Under the pieces are notes generated by a model. It worked only from the letters and a program-made list of their open reading frames with translations, did no database searches and was not told the origin of the DNA. A stretch of 64,000 nucleotides of DNA from Amblyomma americanum (taxonomy: Eukaryota; Arthropoda; Arachnida; Ixodida; Ixodidae), in contig NW_027526726.1 in assembly GCF_052857255.1 (NCBI RefSeq), forward strand, positions 1 through 64,000, given 5' to 3'. Shown one piece after another: positions 52,470-64,000 of the stretch (positions within the stretch are counted from its first letter, which is position 1; every line of letters starts with the position of its first letter). A program made the translations under genes and the position numbers.

Positions 52470-55400
52470 CTTTTTTCTCTTATAACTGCGCGAAAAGCAT
52501 GTATTCGTGCTTAATACAACGAAACAAGCTGTTTTACACCAAAACGAGCTAGATCTGAACACATCGGTTTTACAAGTGTCCCTGTGACACGCGTCAAAAC
52601 TTTTTCTCTTTAACTGCGCGAAAAGCATGTATTCTTGCTTAATACAGCGAAACAAGCTGTTTTAGACCGAAACGAGTTAAATCACAACACATCGGTTTTA
52701 CAAGTGTTCCTCTGATACGCGTCAAAACTTTTTCTCTTATAACTGCGCGAAAAGCATGTATTCTTGCTTAATACAACGAAACAAGCTGTTTTAGACCGAA
52801 ACGAGCTAAATCACAACACATCGGTTTTACAAGTGTTTCTCTGATACGCGTCAAAACTTTTTTCTCTTATAACTGCGCGAAAAGCATGTATTCGTGCTTA
52901 GTTCAACGAAACAAGCTGTTTTAGACCGAAACGAGGTAAATCTGAACACATTGGTTTTACAAGTGTTCCTCTGATACGCGTCAAAACTTTTTCTCTGATA
53001 ACTGCGCGAAAAGAATGTATTCTTGCTTAGTTCAACGAAACAAGCTGTTTTAGACCGAAACGAGGTAAATCTGGGCACATCTGTTTCACAAGTGTCTCTG
53101 TGACACGCGTCAAAACTTTTTGTCTTATAACTGCGCGAAAAGAATGTATTCTTGCTTAATACAACGAAACAAGCTGTTTTAGACCGAAACGAGCCAAATC
53201 ACAACACATCGGTATTACAATTGTTCCACGTAATACTCGTCAAAACTTTTTCGCTAATAACTGCGCGAAAAACATGTATTCTTGTTAATACAGCGAAACA
53301 AGCTGTTTTAGACCAAAACGAGCTAAATCACAACACATCGGTTTTACAAGTGTTCCTTTGATACGCGTCAAAACTTTTTCTCTTATAACTGCGCGAAAAG
53401 CATGTATTTTTGCTTAATACAACGAAACAAGCTGTTTTAGACCGAAACGAGCTAAATCACAACACATCGGTTTTACTAGTGTTCCTCTGATACGCGTCTA
53501 AACTTTTTCTCTTATAACTGCGCGAAAAGCATGTATTCGTGCTTAATACAACGAAACAAGCTGTTTTACATCAAAACGAGCTAGATCTGAACACCTCGGT
53601 TTTACAAGTGTCCCTGTGACACGCGTCAAAACTTTTTATCTTATAACTACGCGAAAAGCACGTTTTCTTGCTTAATACAGCGAAACAAGCTGTTTTAGAC
53701 CAAAACGAGCTAAATCACAACACATCGGTTTTACAAGTCTTCCTCTGATACGCGTCAAAACTTTTTTCTCTTATAACTGCGCGAAAAGCATGTATTCGTG
53801 CTTAATACAACGAAACAAGTTGTTTTAGACCGAAACGAGCTAAATTTGAACACATCGGTTTTACAAGTGTCCCTGTGACACGCGTCAAAACTTTTTCTCT
53901 TATAACTGCGCGAAAAGAATGTATTCTTGCTTAATACAGCGAAACAAGTTGTTTTAGACCGAAACGAGCTAAATCACAACACATCGGTTTTACAAGTGTT
54001 CCTCTGATACGCGTCAAAACTTTTTCTCTTATAACTGCGCGAAAAGCATGTATTCTTGCTTAATACAAAGAAACAAGCTGTTTTAGACCGAAACGAGCTA
54101 AATCGCAACACATCGGTTTCACAAGTGTCCCTGTGACACGCGTCAAAACTTTTTGTCTTATAACTGCGCGAAAAGCATGTATTCTTGCTTACTACAGCGA
54201 AACAAGCCGTTTTAGACCGAAACGAGCTAAATCACAACACATCGGTTTTACAAGTGTTCCTCTGATACGCGTCAAAACTTTTTTTCTTATAACTGCGCGA
54301 AAAGCACGTATTCTTGCTTAATACAACGAAACAAGCTGTTTTAAACCGAAACGAGCTAAATCACAACACATCGGTTTTACAAGTGTCCCTGTGACACGCG
54401 TCAAAACTTTTTCTCTTATAACTGCGCGAAAAGCATGTATTCTTGCTTAATACAGCGAAACAAGCTGTTTTAGACCGAAACGAGCTAAATCGCAACACAT
54501 CGGTTTTACAAGTGTTCCTCTGACACGCGTCAAAACTTTTTTCTCTTATAACTGCGCGAAAAGCATGTATTCGTGCTTAGTTCAAAGAAACAAGCTGTTT
54601 TAGACCGAAACGAGGTAAAACTGAACACATCGGTTTTACAAGTGTCCCTGTGACACGCGTCAAAACTTTTTCTCTTATAACTGCGCGAAAAGCATGTATT
54701 CTTGCTTAATACAGCGAAACAAGCTGTTTTAGACCGAAACGAGCTAAATCACAACACATCGGTTTTACAAGTGTTCCTCTGATACGCGTCTAAACTTTTT
54801 CTCTTATAACTGCGCGAAAAGCATGTATTCGTGCTTAATACAACGAAACAAGCTGTTTTAGACCGAAACGAGGTAAATCTGAACACATCGGTTTTACAAG
54901 TGTCCCTGTGACACGCGTCAAAACTTTTTCTCTTACAACTGCGCGAAAAGCATGTATTCTTGCTTATACAACGAAACAAGCTGTTTTAGACCGAAACGAG
55001 CTAAATCACAACACATCGGTTTTACAAGTGTTCCTCTGATACGCGTCAAAACTTTTTTCTCTTATAACTGCGCGAAAAGCATGTATTCGTGCTTAGTCTA
55101 ACGAAACAAGCTGTTTTAGACCGAAACGTGGTAAATCTGAACACATCGGTTTTACAAGTGTCCCTGTGACATGCCTTTAAAACTTTTTCTCTTATAACTG
55201 CGCGAAAAGCATGTATTCCTGCTTAATACAGCGAAACAAGCTGTTTTAGACCGAAACGAGCTAAATCTGAACACATCGGTTTTACAAGTGTCCCTGTGAC
55301 ACGCGTCAAAACTTTTTCTCTTATAACTGCGCGAAAAGCATGTATTCTTGCTTAATACAGCGAAACAAGCTGTTTTAGACCAAAACCAGCTAAATCACAG

Positions 55401-57105
55401 CACATCGGTTTTACAAGCGTTCCTCTGATACGCGTCAAAACTTTTTCTCTTATAACTGCGCGAAAAGCATGTATTCTTGCTTAATACAACGAAACAAGCT
55501 GTTTTAGACCGAAGCGAGCTCAATCACAACACATCGGTTTTACAAGTGTTTCTCTGATACGCGTCAAAACTTTTTTCTCATATAACTGCGCGAAAAGCAT
55601 GTATTCGTGCTTTTGTCAACGAAACAAGCTGTTTTACACCGAAACGAGGTAAATCTGAACACATCGGTTTTACAAGTGTTCCTGTGACACGCGTCTAAAC
55701 TTTTTCTCTTATAACTGCGCGAAAAGCATGTATTCGTGCTTAATACAACGAAACAAGCTGTTTTACACCAAAACGAGCTAAATTTGAACACATCGGTTTT
55801 ACAAGTGTCCCTGTGACACGCGTCAAAACTTTTTCTCTTATAACTGCGCGAAAAGCATGTATTCGTGCTTAGTCTAACGAAACAAGCTGTTTTAGACCGA
55901 AACGTGGTAAATCTGAACACATCGAGTTTACACGTGTCCCTGTGACACGCGTCAAAACTTTTTCTCTTATAACTGCGCGAAAAGCACGTATTCTTGCTTA
56001 ATACAGCGAAACAAGCTGTTTTAGACCGAAACGAGCTAAATCACAACACATCGGTTTTACAAGTGTTCCTCTGATACGCGTCAAAACTTTTTTTCTCTTA
56101 TAACTGCGCGAAAAGCATGTATTCGTGCTTAGTCTAACGGAACAAGCTGTTTTAGACCGAAACGTGGTAAATCTGAACACATCGGTTTTACAAGTGTCCC
56201 TGTGACATGCCTTTAAAACTTTTTCTCTTATAACTGCGCGAAAAGCATGTATTCCTGCTTAATACAGCGAAACAAGCTGTTTTAGACCGAAACGAGCTAA
56301 ATCTGAACACATCGGTTTTACAAGTGTCCCTGTGACACGCGTCAAAACTTTTTCTCTTATAACTGCGCGAAAAGCATGTATTCTTGCTTAATACAGCGAA
56401 ACAAGCTGTTTTAGACCAAAACGAGCTAAATCACAACACATCGGTTTTACAAGTGTTCCTCTGATACGCGTCAAAACTTTTTCTCTTATAACTGCGCGAA
56501 AAGCATGTATTCTTGCTTAATACAACGAAACAAGCTGTTTTAGACCGAAACGAGCTAAATCACAACACATCGGTTTTACAAGTGTTTCTCTGATACGCGT
56601 CAAAACTTTTTTCTCTTATAACTGCGCGAAAAGCATGTATTCGTGCTTAGTTCAACGAAACAAGCTGTTTTAGACCGAAACGAGGTAAATCTGAACACAT
56701 TGGTTTTACAAGTGTTCCTCTGATACGCGTCAAAACTTTTTCTCTGATAACTGCGCGAAAAGAATGTATTCTTGCTTAGTTCAACGAAACAAGCTGTTTT
56801 AGACCGAAACGAGGTAAATCTGAGCACATCTGTTTCACAAGTGTCCCTGTGACACGCGTCAAAACTTTTTGTCTTATAATTGCGCGAAAAGAATGTATTC
56901 TTGCTTAATACAACGAAACAAGCTGTTTTAGACCGAAACGAGCCAAATCACAACACATCGGTATTACAATTGTTCCACGTGATACTCGTCAAAACTTTTT
57001 CGCTAATAACTGCGCGAAAAGCATGTATTCTTGTTAATACAGCGAAACAAGCTGTTTTAGACCAAAACGAGCTAAATCACAACACATCGGTTTTACAAGT
57101 GTTCC
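52470..57105. repeat. HOR-6 copy 2 (4782-bp period)
   Basis: Near-identical partner of 47.69-52.32 kb. The linking segment at about 52.33-52.47 kb, with CAAAGAAAC and AAACTAGC, matches about 47.16-47.30 kb instead, at an offset roughly three monomers larger. The joint therefore formed by exchange between non-equivalent monomers. Near the joint, at 52610/52611, the monomer start reads CTCTTTAACTG, two bases shorter than usual. Confidence 0.82.
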
Positions 57106-59715
57106 TTTGATACGCGTCAAAACTTTTTCTCTTATAACTGCGCGAAAAGCATGTATTTTTGCTTAATACAACGAAACAAGCTGTTTTAGACCGAAACGAG
57201 CTAAATCACAACACATCGGTTTTACTAGTGTTCCTCTGATACGCGTCTAAACTTTTTCTCTTATAACTGCGCGAAAAGCATGTATTCGTGCTTAATACAA
57301 CGAAACAAGCTGTTTTACACCAAAACGAGCTAGATCTGAACACCTCGGTTTTACAAGTGTCCCTGTGACACGCGTCAAAACTTTTTATCTTATAACTACG
57401 CGAAAAGCACGTTTTCTTGCTTAATACAGCGAAACAAGCTGTTTTAGACCAAAACGAGCTAAATCACAACACATCGGTTTTACAAGTCTTCCTCTGATAC
57501 GCGTCAAAACTTTTTTCTCTTATAACTGCGCGAAAAGCATGTATTCGTGCTTAATACAACGAAACAAGTTGTTTTAGACCGAAACGAGCTAAATTTGAAC
57601 ACATCGGTTTTACAAGTGTCCCTGTGACACGCGTCAAAACTTTTTCTCTTATAACTGCGCGAAAAGCATGTATTCTTGCATAATACAACGAAACAAGCTG
57701 TTTTAGACCGAAACGAGCTAAATCACAACACATCGGTTTTACAAGTGTTCCTCTGATACGCGTCAAAACTTTTTTCTCTTATAACTGCGCGAAAAGCATG
57801 TATTCGTGCTTAGTCTAACGAAACAAGCTGTTTTAGACCGAAACGTGGTAAATCTGAACACATCGGTTTTACAAGTGTCCCTGTGACATGCCTTTAAAAC
57901 TTTTTCTCTTATAACTGCGCGAAAAGCATGTATTCCTGCTTAATACAGCGAAACAAGCTGTTTTAGACCGAAACGAGCTAAATCTGAACACATCGGTTTT
58001 ACAAGTGTCCCTGTGACACGCGTCAAAACTTTTTCTCTTATAACTGCGCGAAAAGCATGTATTCCTGCTTAATACAGCGAAACAAGCTGTTTTAGACCAA
58101 AACGAGCTAAATCACAACACATCGGTTTTAGAAGTGTTCCTCTGATACGTTTCTAAACTTTTTCTCTTATAACTGCGCGAAAAGCATGTATTCGTGCTTA
58201 ATACAACGAAACAAGCTGTTTTAGACCGAAACAAGGTAAATCACAACACATCGGTTTTACAAGTGTTCCTCTGATACGCGTCAAAACTTTTTCTCTTATA
58301 ACTGCGCGAAAAGCATGTATTCTTGCTTAATACAAAGAAACAAGCTGTTTTAGACCGAAACGAGCTAAATCGCAACACATCGGTTTTACAAGTGTTCCTC
58401 TGATACGCGTCAAAACTTTTTTCTCTTATAACTGCGCGAAAAGCATGTATTCATGCTTAGTTCAACGAAACAAGCTGTTTTAGACCGAAACGAGGTAAAT
58501 CTGAGCACATCTGTTTCACAAGTGTCCCTGTGACACGCGTCAAAACTTTTTGTCTTATAACTGCGCGAAAAGCATGTATTCTTGCTTACTACAGCGAAAC
58601 AAGCTGTTTTAGACCGAAACGAGCTAAATCACAACACATCGGTTTTACAAGTGTTCCTCTGATACGCGTCAAAACTTTTTTTCTTATAACTGCGCGAAAA
58701 GCATGTATTCTTGCTTAATACAACGAAACAAGCTGTTTTAGACCGAAACGAGCTAAATCACAACACATCGGTTTTACAAGTGTTCCTCTGATACGCGTCT
58801 AAACTTTTTCTCTTATAACTGCGCGAAAAGCATGTATTCGTGCTTAATACAACGAAACAAGCTGTTTTACACCAAAACGAGCTAGATCTGAACACATCGG
58901 TTTTACAAGTGTCCCTGTGACACGCGTCAAAACTTTTTCTCTTATAACTGCGCGAAAAGCATGTATTCTTGCTTAATACAGCGAAACAAGCTGTTTTAGA
59001 CCAAAACGAGCTAAATCACAACACATCGGTTTTACAAGTGTTCCTCTGATACGCGTCAAAACTTTTTCTCTTATAACTGCGCGAAAAGCATGTATTCTTG
59101 CTTAATACAACGAAACAAGCTGTTTTAGACCGAAACGAGCTAAATCACAACACATCGGTTTTACAAGTGTTTCTCTGATACGCGTCAAAACTTTTTTCTC
59201 TTATAACTGCGCGAAAAGCATGTATTCGTGCTTAGTTCAACGAAACAAGCTGTTTTAGACCGAAACGAGGTAAATCTGAACACATTGGTTTTACAAGTGT
59301 TCCTCTGATACGCGTCAAAACTTTTTCTCTGATAACTGCGCGAAAAGAATGTATTCTTGCTTAGTTCAACGAAACAAGCTGTTTTAGACCGAAACGAGGT
59401 AAATCTGGGCACATCTGTTTCACAAGTGTCTCTGTGACACGCGTCAAAACTTTTTGTCTTATAACTGCGCGAAAAGAATGTATTCTTGCTTAATACAACG
59501 AAACAAGCTGTTTTAGACCGAAACGAGCCAAATCACAACACATCGGTATTACAATTGTTCCACGTAATACTCGTCAAAACTTTTTCGCTAATAACTGCGC
59601 GAAAAACATGTATTCTTGTTAATACAGCGAAACAAGCTGTTTTAGACAAAAACGAGCTAAATCACAACACATCGGTTTTACAAGTGTTCCTTTGATACGC
59701 GTCAAAACTTTTTCT
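56090..59715. repeat. 11.1-kb segmental duplication, right arm
   Basis: Matches 44.97-48.60 kb at 11116 bp. At about 59.71 kb it jumps to the equivalent of 49.5 kb, shown by the TTTTAAACCG variant at about 59770 matching about 49558; after this the offset is 10212 bp. The missing 904 bp equals seven monomers. Confidence 0.75.
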
Positions 59716-62700
59716 CTTATAACTGCGCGAAAAGCATGTATTCTTGCTTAATCCAACGAAACAAGCTGTTTTAAACCGAAACGAGCTAAATCACAACACA
59801 TCGGTTTTACAAGTGTCCCTGTGACACGCGTCAAAACTTTTTCTCTTATAACTGCGCGAAAAGCATGTATTCTTGCTTAATACAGCGAAACAAGCTGTTT
59901 TAGACCGAAACGAGCTAAATCGCAACACATCGGTTTTACAAGTGTTCCTCTGACACGCGTCAAAACTTTTTTCTCTTATAACTGCGCGAAAAGCATGTAT
60001 TCGTGCTTAGTTCAACGAAACAAGCTGTTTTAGACCGAAACGAGGTAAAACTGAACACATCGGTTTTACAAGTGTCCCTGTGACACGCGTCAAAACTTTT
60101 TCTCTTATAACTGCGCGAAAAGCATGTATTCTTGCTTAATACAGCGAAACAAGCTGTTTTAGACCGAAACGAGCTAAATCACAACACATCGGTTTTACAA
60201 GTGTTCCTCTGATACGCGTCTAAACTTTTTCTCTTATAACTGCGCGAAAAGCATGTATTCGTGCTTAATACAACGAAACAAGCTGTTTTAGACCGAAACG
60301 AGGTAAATCTGAACACATCGGTTTTACAAGTGTCCCTGTGACACGCGTCAAAACTTTTTCTCTTACAACTGCGCGAAAAGCATGTATTCTTGCTTATACA
60401 ACGAAACAAGCTGTTTTAGACCGAAACGAGCTAAATCACAACACATCGGTTTTACAAGTGTTCCTCTGATACGCGTCAAAACTTTTTTCTCTTATAACTG
60501 CGCGAAAAGCATGTATTCGTGCTTAGTCTAACGAAACAAGCTGTTTTAGACCGAAACGTGGTAAATCTGAACACATCGGTTTTACAAGTGTCCCTGTGAC
60601 ATGCCTTTAAAACTTTTTCTCTTATAACTGCGCGAAAAGCATGTTTTCCTGCTTAATACAGCGAAACAAGCTGTTTTAGACCGAAACGAGCTAAATCTGA
60701 ACACATCGGTTTTACAAGTGTCCCTGTGACACGCGTCAAAACTTTTTCTCTTATAACTGCGCGAAAAGCATGTATTCTTGCTTAATACAGCGAAACAAGC
60801 TGTTTTAGACCAAAACGAGCTAAATCACAACACATCGGTTTTACAAGCGTTCCTCTGATACGCGTCAAAACTTTTTCTCTTATAACTGCGCGAAAAGCAT
60901 GTATTCTTGCTTAATACAACGAAACAAGCTGTTTTAGACCGAAGCGAGCTCAATCACAACACATCGGTTTTACAAGTGTTTCTCTGATACGCGTCAAAAC
61001 TTTTTTCTCATATAACTGCGCGAAAAGCATGTATTCGTGCTTTTGTCAACGAAACAAGCTGTTTTACACCGAAACGAGGTAAATCTGAACACATCGGTTT
61101 TACAAGTGTTCCTGTGACACGCGTCTAAACTTTTTCTCTTATAACTGCGCGAAAAGCATGTATTCGTGCTTAATACAACGAAACAAGCTGTTTTACACCA
61201 AAACGAGCTAAATTTGAACACATCGGTTTTACAAGTGTCCCTGTGACACGCGTCAAAACTTTTTCTCTTATAACTGCGCGAAAAGCATGTATTCGTGCTT
61301 AGTCTAACGAAACAAGCTGTTTTAGACCGAAACGTGGTAAATCTGAACACATCGAGTTTACACGTGTCCCTGTGACACGCGTCAAAACTTTTTCTCTTAT
61401 AACTGCGCGAAAAGCACGTATTCTTGCTTAATACAGCGAAACAAGCTGTTTTAGACCGAAACGAGCTAAATCACAACACATCGGTTTTACAAGTGTTCCT
61501 CTGATACGCGTCAAAACTTTTTTTCTCTTATAACTGCGCGAAAAGCATGTATTCGTGCTTAGTCTAACGGAACAAGCTGTTTTAGACCGAAACGTGGTAA
61601 ATCTGAACACATCGGTTTTACAAGTGTCCCTGTGACATGCCTTTAAAACTTTTTCTCTTATAACTGCGCGAAAAGCATGTATTCCTGCTTAATACAGCGA
61701 AACAAGCTGTTTTAGACCGAAACGAGCTAAATCTGAACACATCGGTTTTACAAGTGTCCCTGTGACACGCGTCAAAACTTTTTCTCTTATAACTGCGCGA
61801 AAAGCATGTATTCTTGCTTAATACAGCGAAACAAGCTGTTTTAGACCAAAACGAGCTAAATCACAACACATCGGTTTTACAAGTGTTCCTCTGATACGCG
61901 TCAAAACTTTTTCTCTTATAACTGCGCGAAAAGCATGTATTCTTGCTTAATACAACGAAACAAGCTGTTTTAGACCGAAACGAGCTAAATCACAACACAT
62001 CGGTTTTACAAGTGTTTCTCTGATACGCGTCAAAACTTTTTTCTCTTATAACTGCGCGAAAAGCATGTATTCGTGCTTAGTTCAACGAAACAAGCTGTTT
62101 TAGACCGAAACGAGGTAAATCTGAACACATTGGTTTTACAAGTGTTCCTCTGATACGCGTCAAAACTTTTTCTCTGATAACTGCGCGAAAAGAATGTATT
62201 CTTGCTTAGTTCAACGAAACAAGCTGTTTTAGACCGAAACGAGGTAAATCTGAGCACATCTGTTTCACAAGTGTCCCTGTGACACGCGTCAAAACTTTTT
62301 GTCTTATAACTGCGCGAAAAGAATGTATTCTTGCTTAATACAACGAAACAAGCTGTTTTAGACCGAAACGAGCCAAATCACAACACATCGGTATTACAAT
62401 TGTTCCACGTGATACTCGTCAAAACTTTTTCGCTAATAACTGCGCGAAAAGCATGTATTCTTGTTAATACAGCGAAACAAGCTGTTTTAGACCAAAACGA
62501 GCTAAATCACAACACATCGGTTTTACAAGTGTTCCTTTGATACGCGTCAAAACTTTTTCTCTTATAACTGCGCGAAAAGCATGTATTTTTGCTTAATACA
62601 ACGAAACAAGCTGTTTTAGACCGAAACGAGCTAAATCACGACACATCGGTTTTACTAGTGTTCCTCTGATACGCGTCTAAACTTTTTCTCTTATAACTGC

Positions 62701-63050
62701 GCGAAAAGCATGTATTCGTGCTTAATACAACGAAACAAGCTGTTTTACACCAAAACGAGCTAGATCTGAACACCTCGGTTTTACAAGTGTCCCTGTGACA
62801 CGCGTCAAAACTTTTTATCTTATAACTACGCGAAAAGCACGTTTTCTTGCTTAATACAGCGAAACAAGCTGTTTTAGACCAAAACGAGCTAAATCACAAC
62901 ACATCGGTTTTACAAGTCTTCCTCTGATACGCGTCAAAACTTTTTCTCTTATAACTGCGCGAAAAGCATGTATTCGTGCTTAATACAACGAAACAAGTTG
63001 TTTTAGACCGAAACGAGCTAAATTTGAACACATCGGTTTTACAAGTGTCC
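59715..63050. repeat. HOR-6 copy 3, rearranged
   Basis: The monomer series at 49967, 50782 and 51818 recurs at 60179, 60994 and 62030 (offset 10212), and 54749/60179 and 56600/62030 give 5430 from copy 2. After about 62.54 kb the sequence follows copy 2 (TTCCTTTGATACG), and from about 63.05 kb it follows the equivalent of 53.9 kb (offset 9178). Confidence 0.75.
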
Positions 63051-64000
63051 CTGTGACACGCGTCAAAACTTTTTCTCTTATAACTGCGCGAAAAGCATGT
63101 ATTCTTGCTTAATACAGCGAAACAAGTTGTTTTAGACCGAAACGAGCTAAATCACAACACATCGGTTTTACAAGTGTTCCTCTGATACGCGTCAAAACTT
63201 TTTCTCTTATAACTGCGCGAAAAGCATGTATTCTTGCTTAATACAAAGAAACAAGCTGTTTTAGACCGAAACGAGCTAAATCGCAACACATCGGTTTCAC
63301 AAGTTTCCCTGTGACACGCGTCAAAACTTTTTGTCTTATAACTGCGCGAAAAGCATGTATTCTTGCTTACTACAGCGAAACAAGCTGTTTTAGACCGAAA
63401 CGAGCTAAATCACAACACATCGGTTTTACAAGTGTTCCTCTGATACGCGTCAAATCTTTTTTTCTTATAACTGCGCGAAAAGCATGTATTCTTGCTTAAT
63501 ACAACGAAACAAGCTGTTTTAAACCGAAACGAGCTAAATCACAACACATCGGTTTTACAAGTGTCCCTGTGACACGCGTCAAAACTTTTTCTCTTATAAC
63601 TGCGCGAAAAGCATGTATTCTTGCTTAATACAGCGAAACAAGCTGTTTTAGACCGAAACGAGCTAAATCGCAACACATCGGTTTTACAAGTGTTCCTCTG
63701 ACACGCGTCAAAACTTTTTTCTCTTATAACTGCGCGAAAAGCATGTATTCGTGCTTAGTTCAACGAAACAAGCTGTTTTAGACCGAAACGAGGTAAATCT
63801 GAACACATCGGTTTTACAAGTGTCCCTGTGACACGCGTCAAAACTTTTTCTCTTATAACTGCGCGAAAAGCATGTATTCTTGCTTAATACAGCGAAACAA
63901 GCTGTTTTAGACCGAAACGAGCTAAATCACAACACATCGGTTTTACAAGTGTTCCTCTGATACGCGTCTAAACTTTTTCTCTTATAACTGCGCGAAAAGC
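63050..64000. repeat. HOR-6 copy continuing past the right edge
   Basis: The TTTTTGTCTT monomer at about 63.33 kb, the ACTACAGCG monomer after it and the TTTTAAACCG monomer at about 63.52 kb follow the order seen at 54.15-54.35 kb. The window ends inside a monomer just after GCGCGAAAAGC, so the array continues. Confidence 0.8.

Larger units (their letters stand above)
1571..64000. repeat. 129-bp tandem satellite array (whole remainder of window)
   Basis: Successive copies of the word CTTATAACTG(C/T)GCG start at 7101, 7231, 7360 and 7489, giving spacings of 128-130 bp; the common monomer sums to exactly 129 bp. By length the array holds roughly 485 monomers (not counted one by one). Landmarks in order are CTTATAACTGCGCGAAAAGC, CATGTATTCTTGCTTAATAC, CGAAACAAGCTGTTTTAGAC, CGAAACGAGCTAAATC, ACACATCGGTTTTACAAGTG, then CCTCTGATACGCGTC or CCCTGTGACACGCGTC, and AAAACTTTTT. 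The common form has 50 G+C bases (38.8%). I saw no unrelated insertion from 1571 to the right edge. The array is not closed within the window. Location (centromere, pericentromere or other heterochromatin) cannot be told from sequence alone. Confidence 0.98.

Noticed and set aside
1571..64000. CRISPR array (regular repeats with GTTTTAGA-like words)
   Set aside because: The whole 129-bp period is conserved; there are no unique spacers between constant repeats, and the neighbour is a eukaryotic LINE.
1571..64000. CENP-B box in the monomer
   Set aside because: I compared the TTTCG words on the minus strand with the NTTCGNNNNANNCGGGN pattern; none has the CGGG half. A centromeric role is neither supported nor excluded.
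1571..64000. tRNA-derived or 5S-derived repeat with RNA polymerase III A and B boxes
   Set aside because: No GGTTCGANTCC-type B box or recognisable tRNA or 5S sequence was seen in the monomer.
1571..64000. Telomeric or subtelomeric simple repeats
   Set aside because: No TTAGG or TTAGGG tandem runs occur; only isolated short matches within monomers.

Overview
The window has two parts. Positions 1-1570 hold part of a non-LTR retrotransposon (LINE) read on the minus strand. Positions 1571-64000, about 97.5% of the window, are one unbroken array of a 129-bp tandem satellite. I see no other gene, RNA gene or CRISPR array. The array runs off the right edge and the retroelement runs off the left edge.

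Organism: an eukaryote, most likely an arthropod. A vertebrate-type LINE reverse transcriptase next to more than 62 kb of satellite excludes a prokaryote. The RT protein (FADDCVIY motif, RPKLEYASSVWHP C-terminal block) most resembles the LINE proteins I associate with hard-tick genomes. That is recall, not a search, so tick is a tentative call.

Layout. 1-1570: 523 uninterrupted codons of a reverse transcriptase, cut at its 5' side exactly where the satellite begins. 1571-about 28.8 kb: first family of higher-order repeats (HORs), with tandem periods near 2518, 4955 and 3270 bp. It is marked by a short monomer carrying a 35-bp deletion (17 copies, 1.8-31.7 kb). About 28.5-34 kb: transition zone with a 2677-bp period. 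About 35-45 kb: 2972-bp HOR with a shortened 2068-bp version. About 45-64 kb: 4782-bp tandem duplication nested in an 11116-bp duplication. The differences I computed between related HOR lengths come close to whole numbers of 129-bp monomers, as expected from in-register unequal crossover.

The monomer is 129 bp (38.8% GC in the common form, 8 CpG) and comes in two main classes that often alternate. Because 129 = 3 x 43, some reading frames stay open over several monomers and give repetitive 60-204 residue ORFs. I regard these as by-products of the repeat, not genes. I found no new biological system. The points worth a second look are the HOR architecture, the LINE/satellite junction, and a cluster of unshared single-base indels at about 8-13.6 kb that looks like a poorly polished assembly segment.
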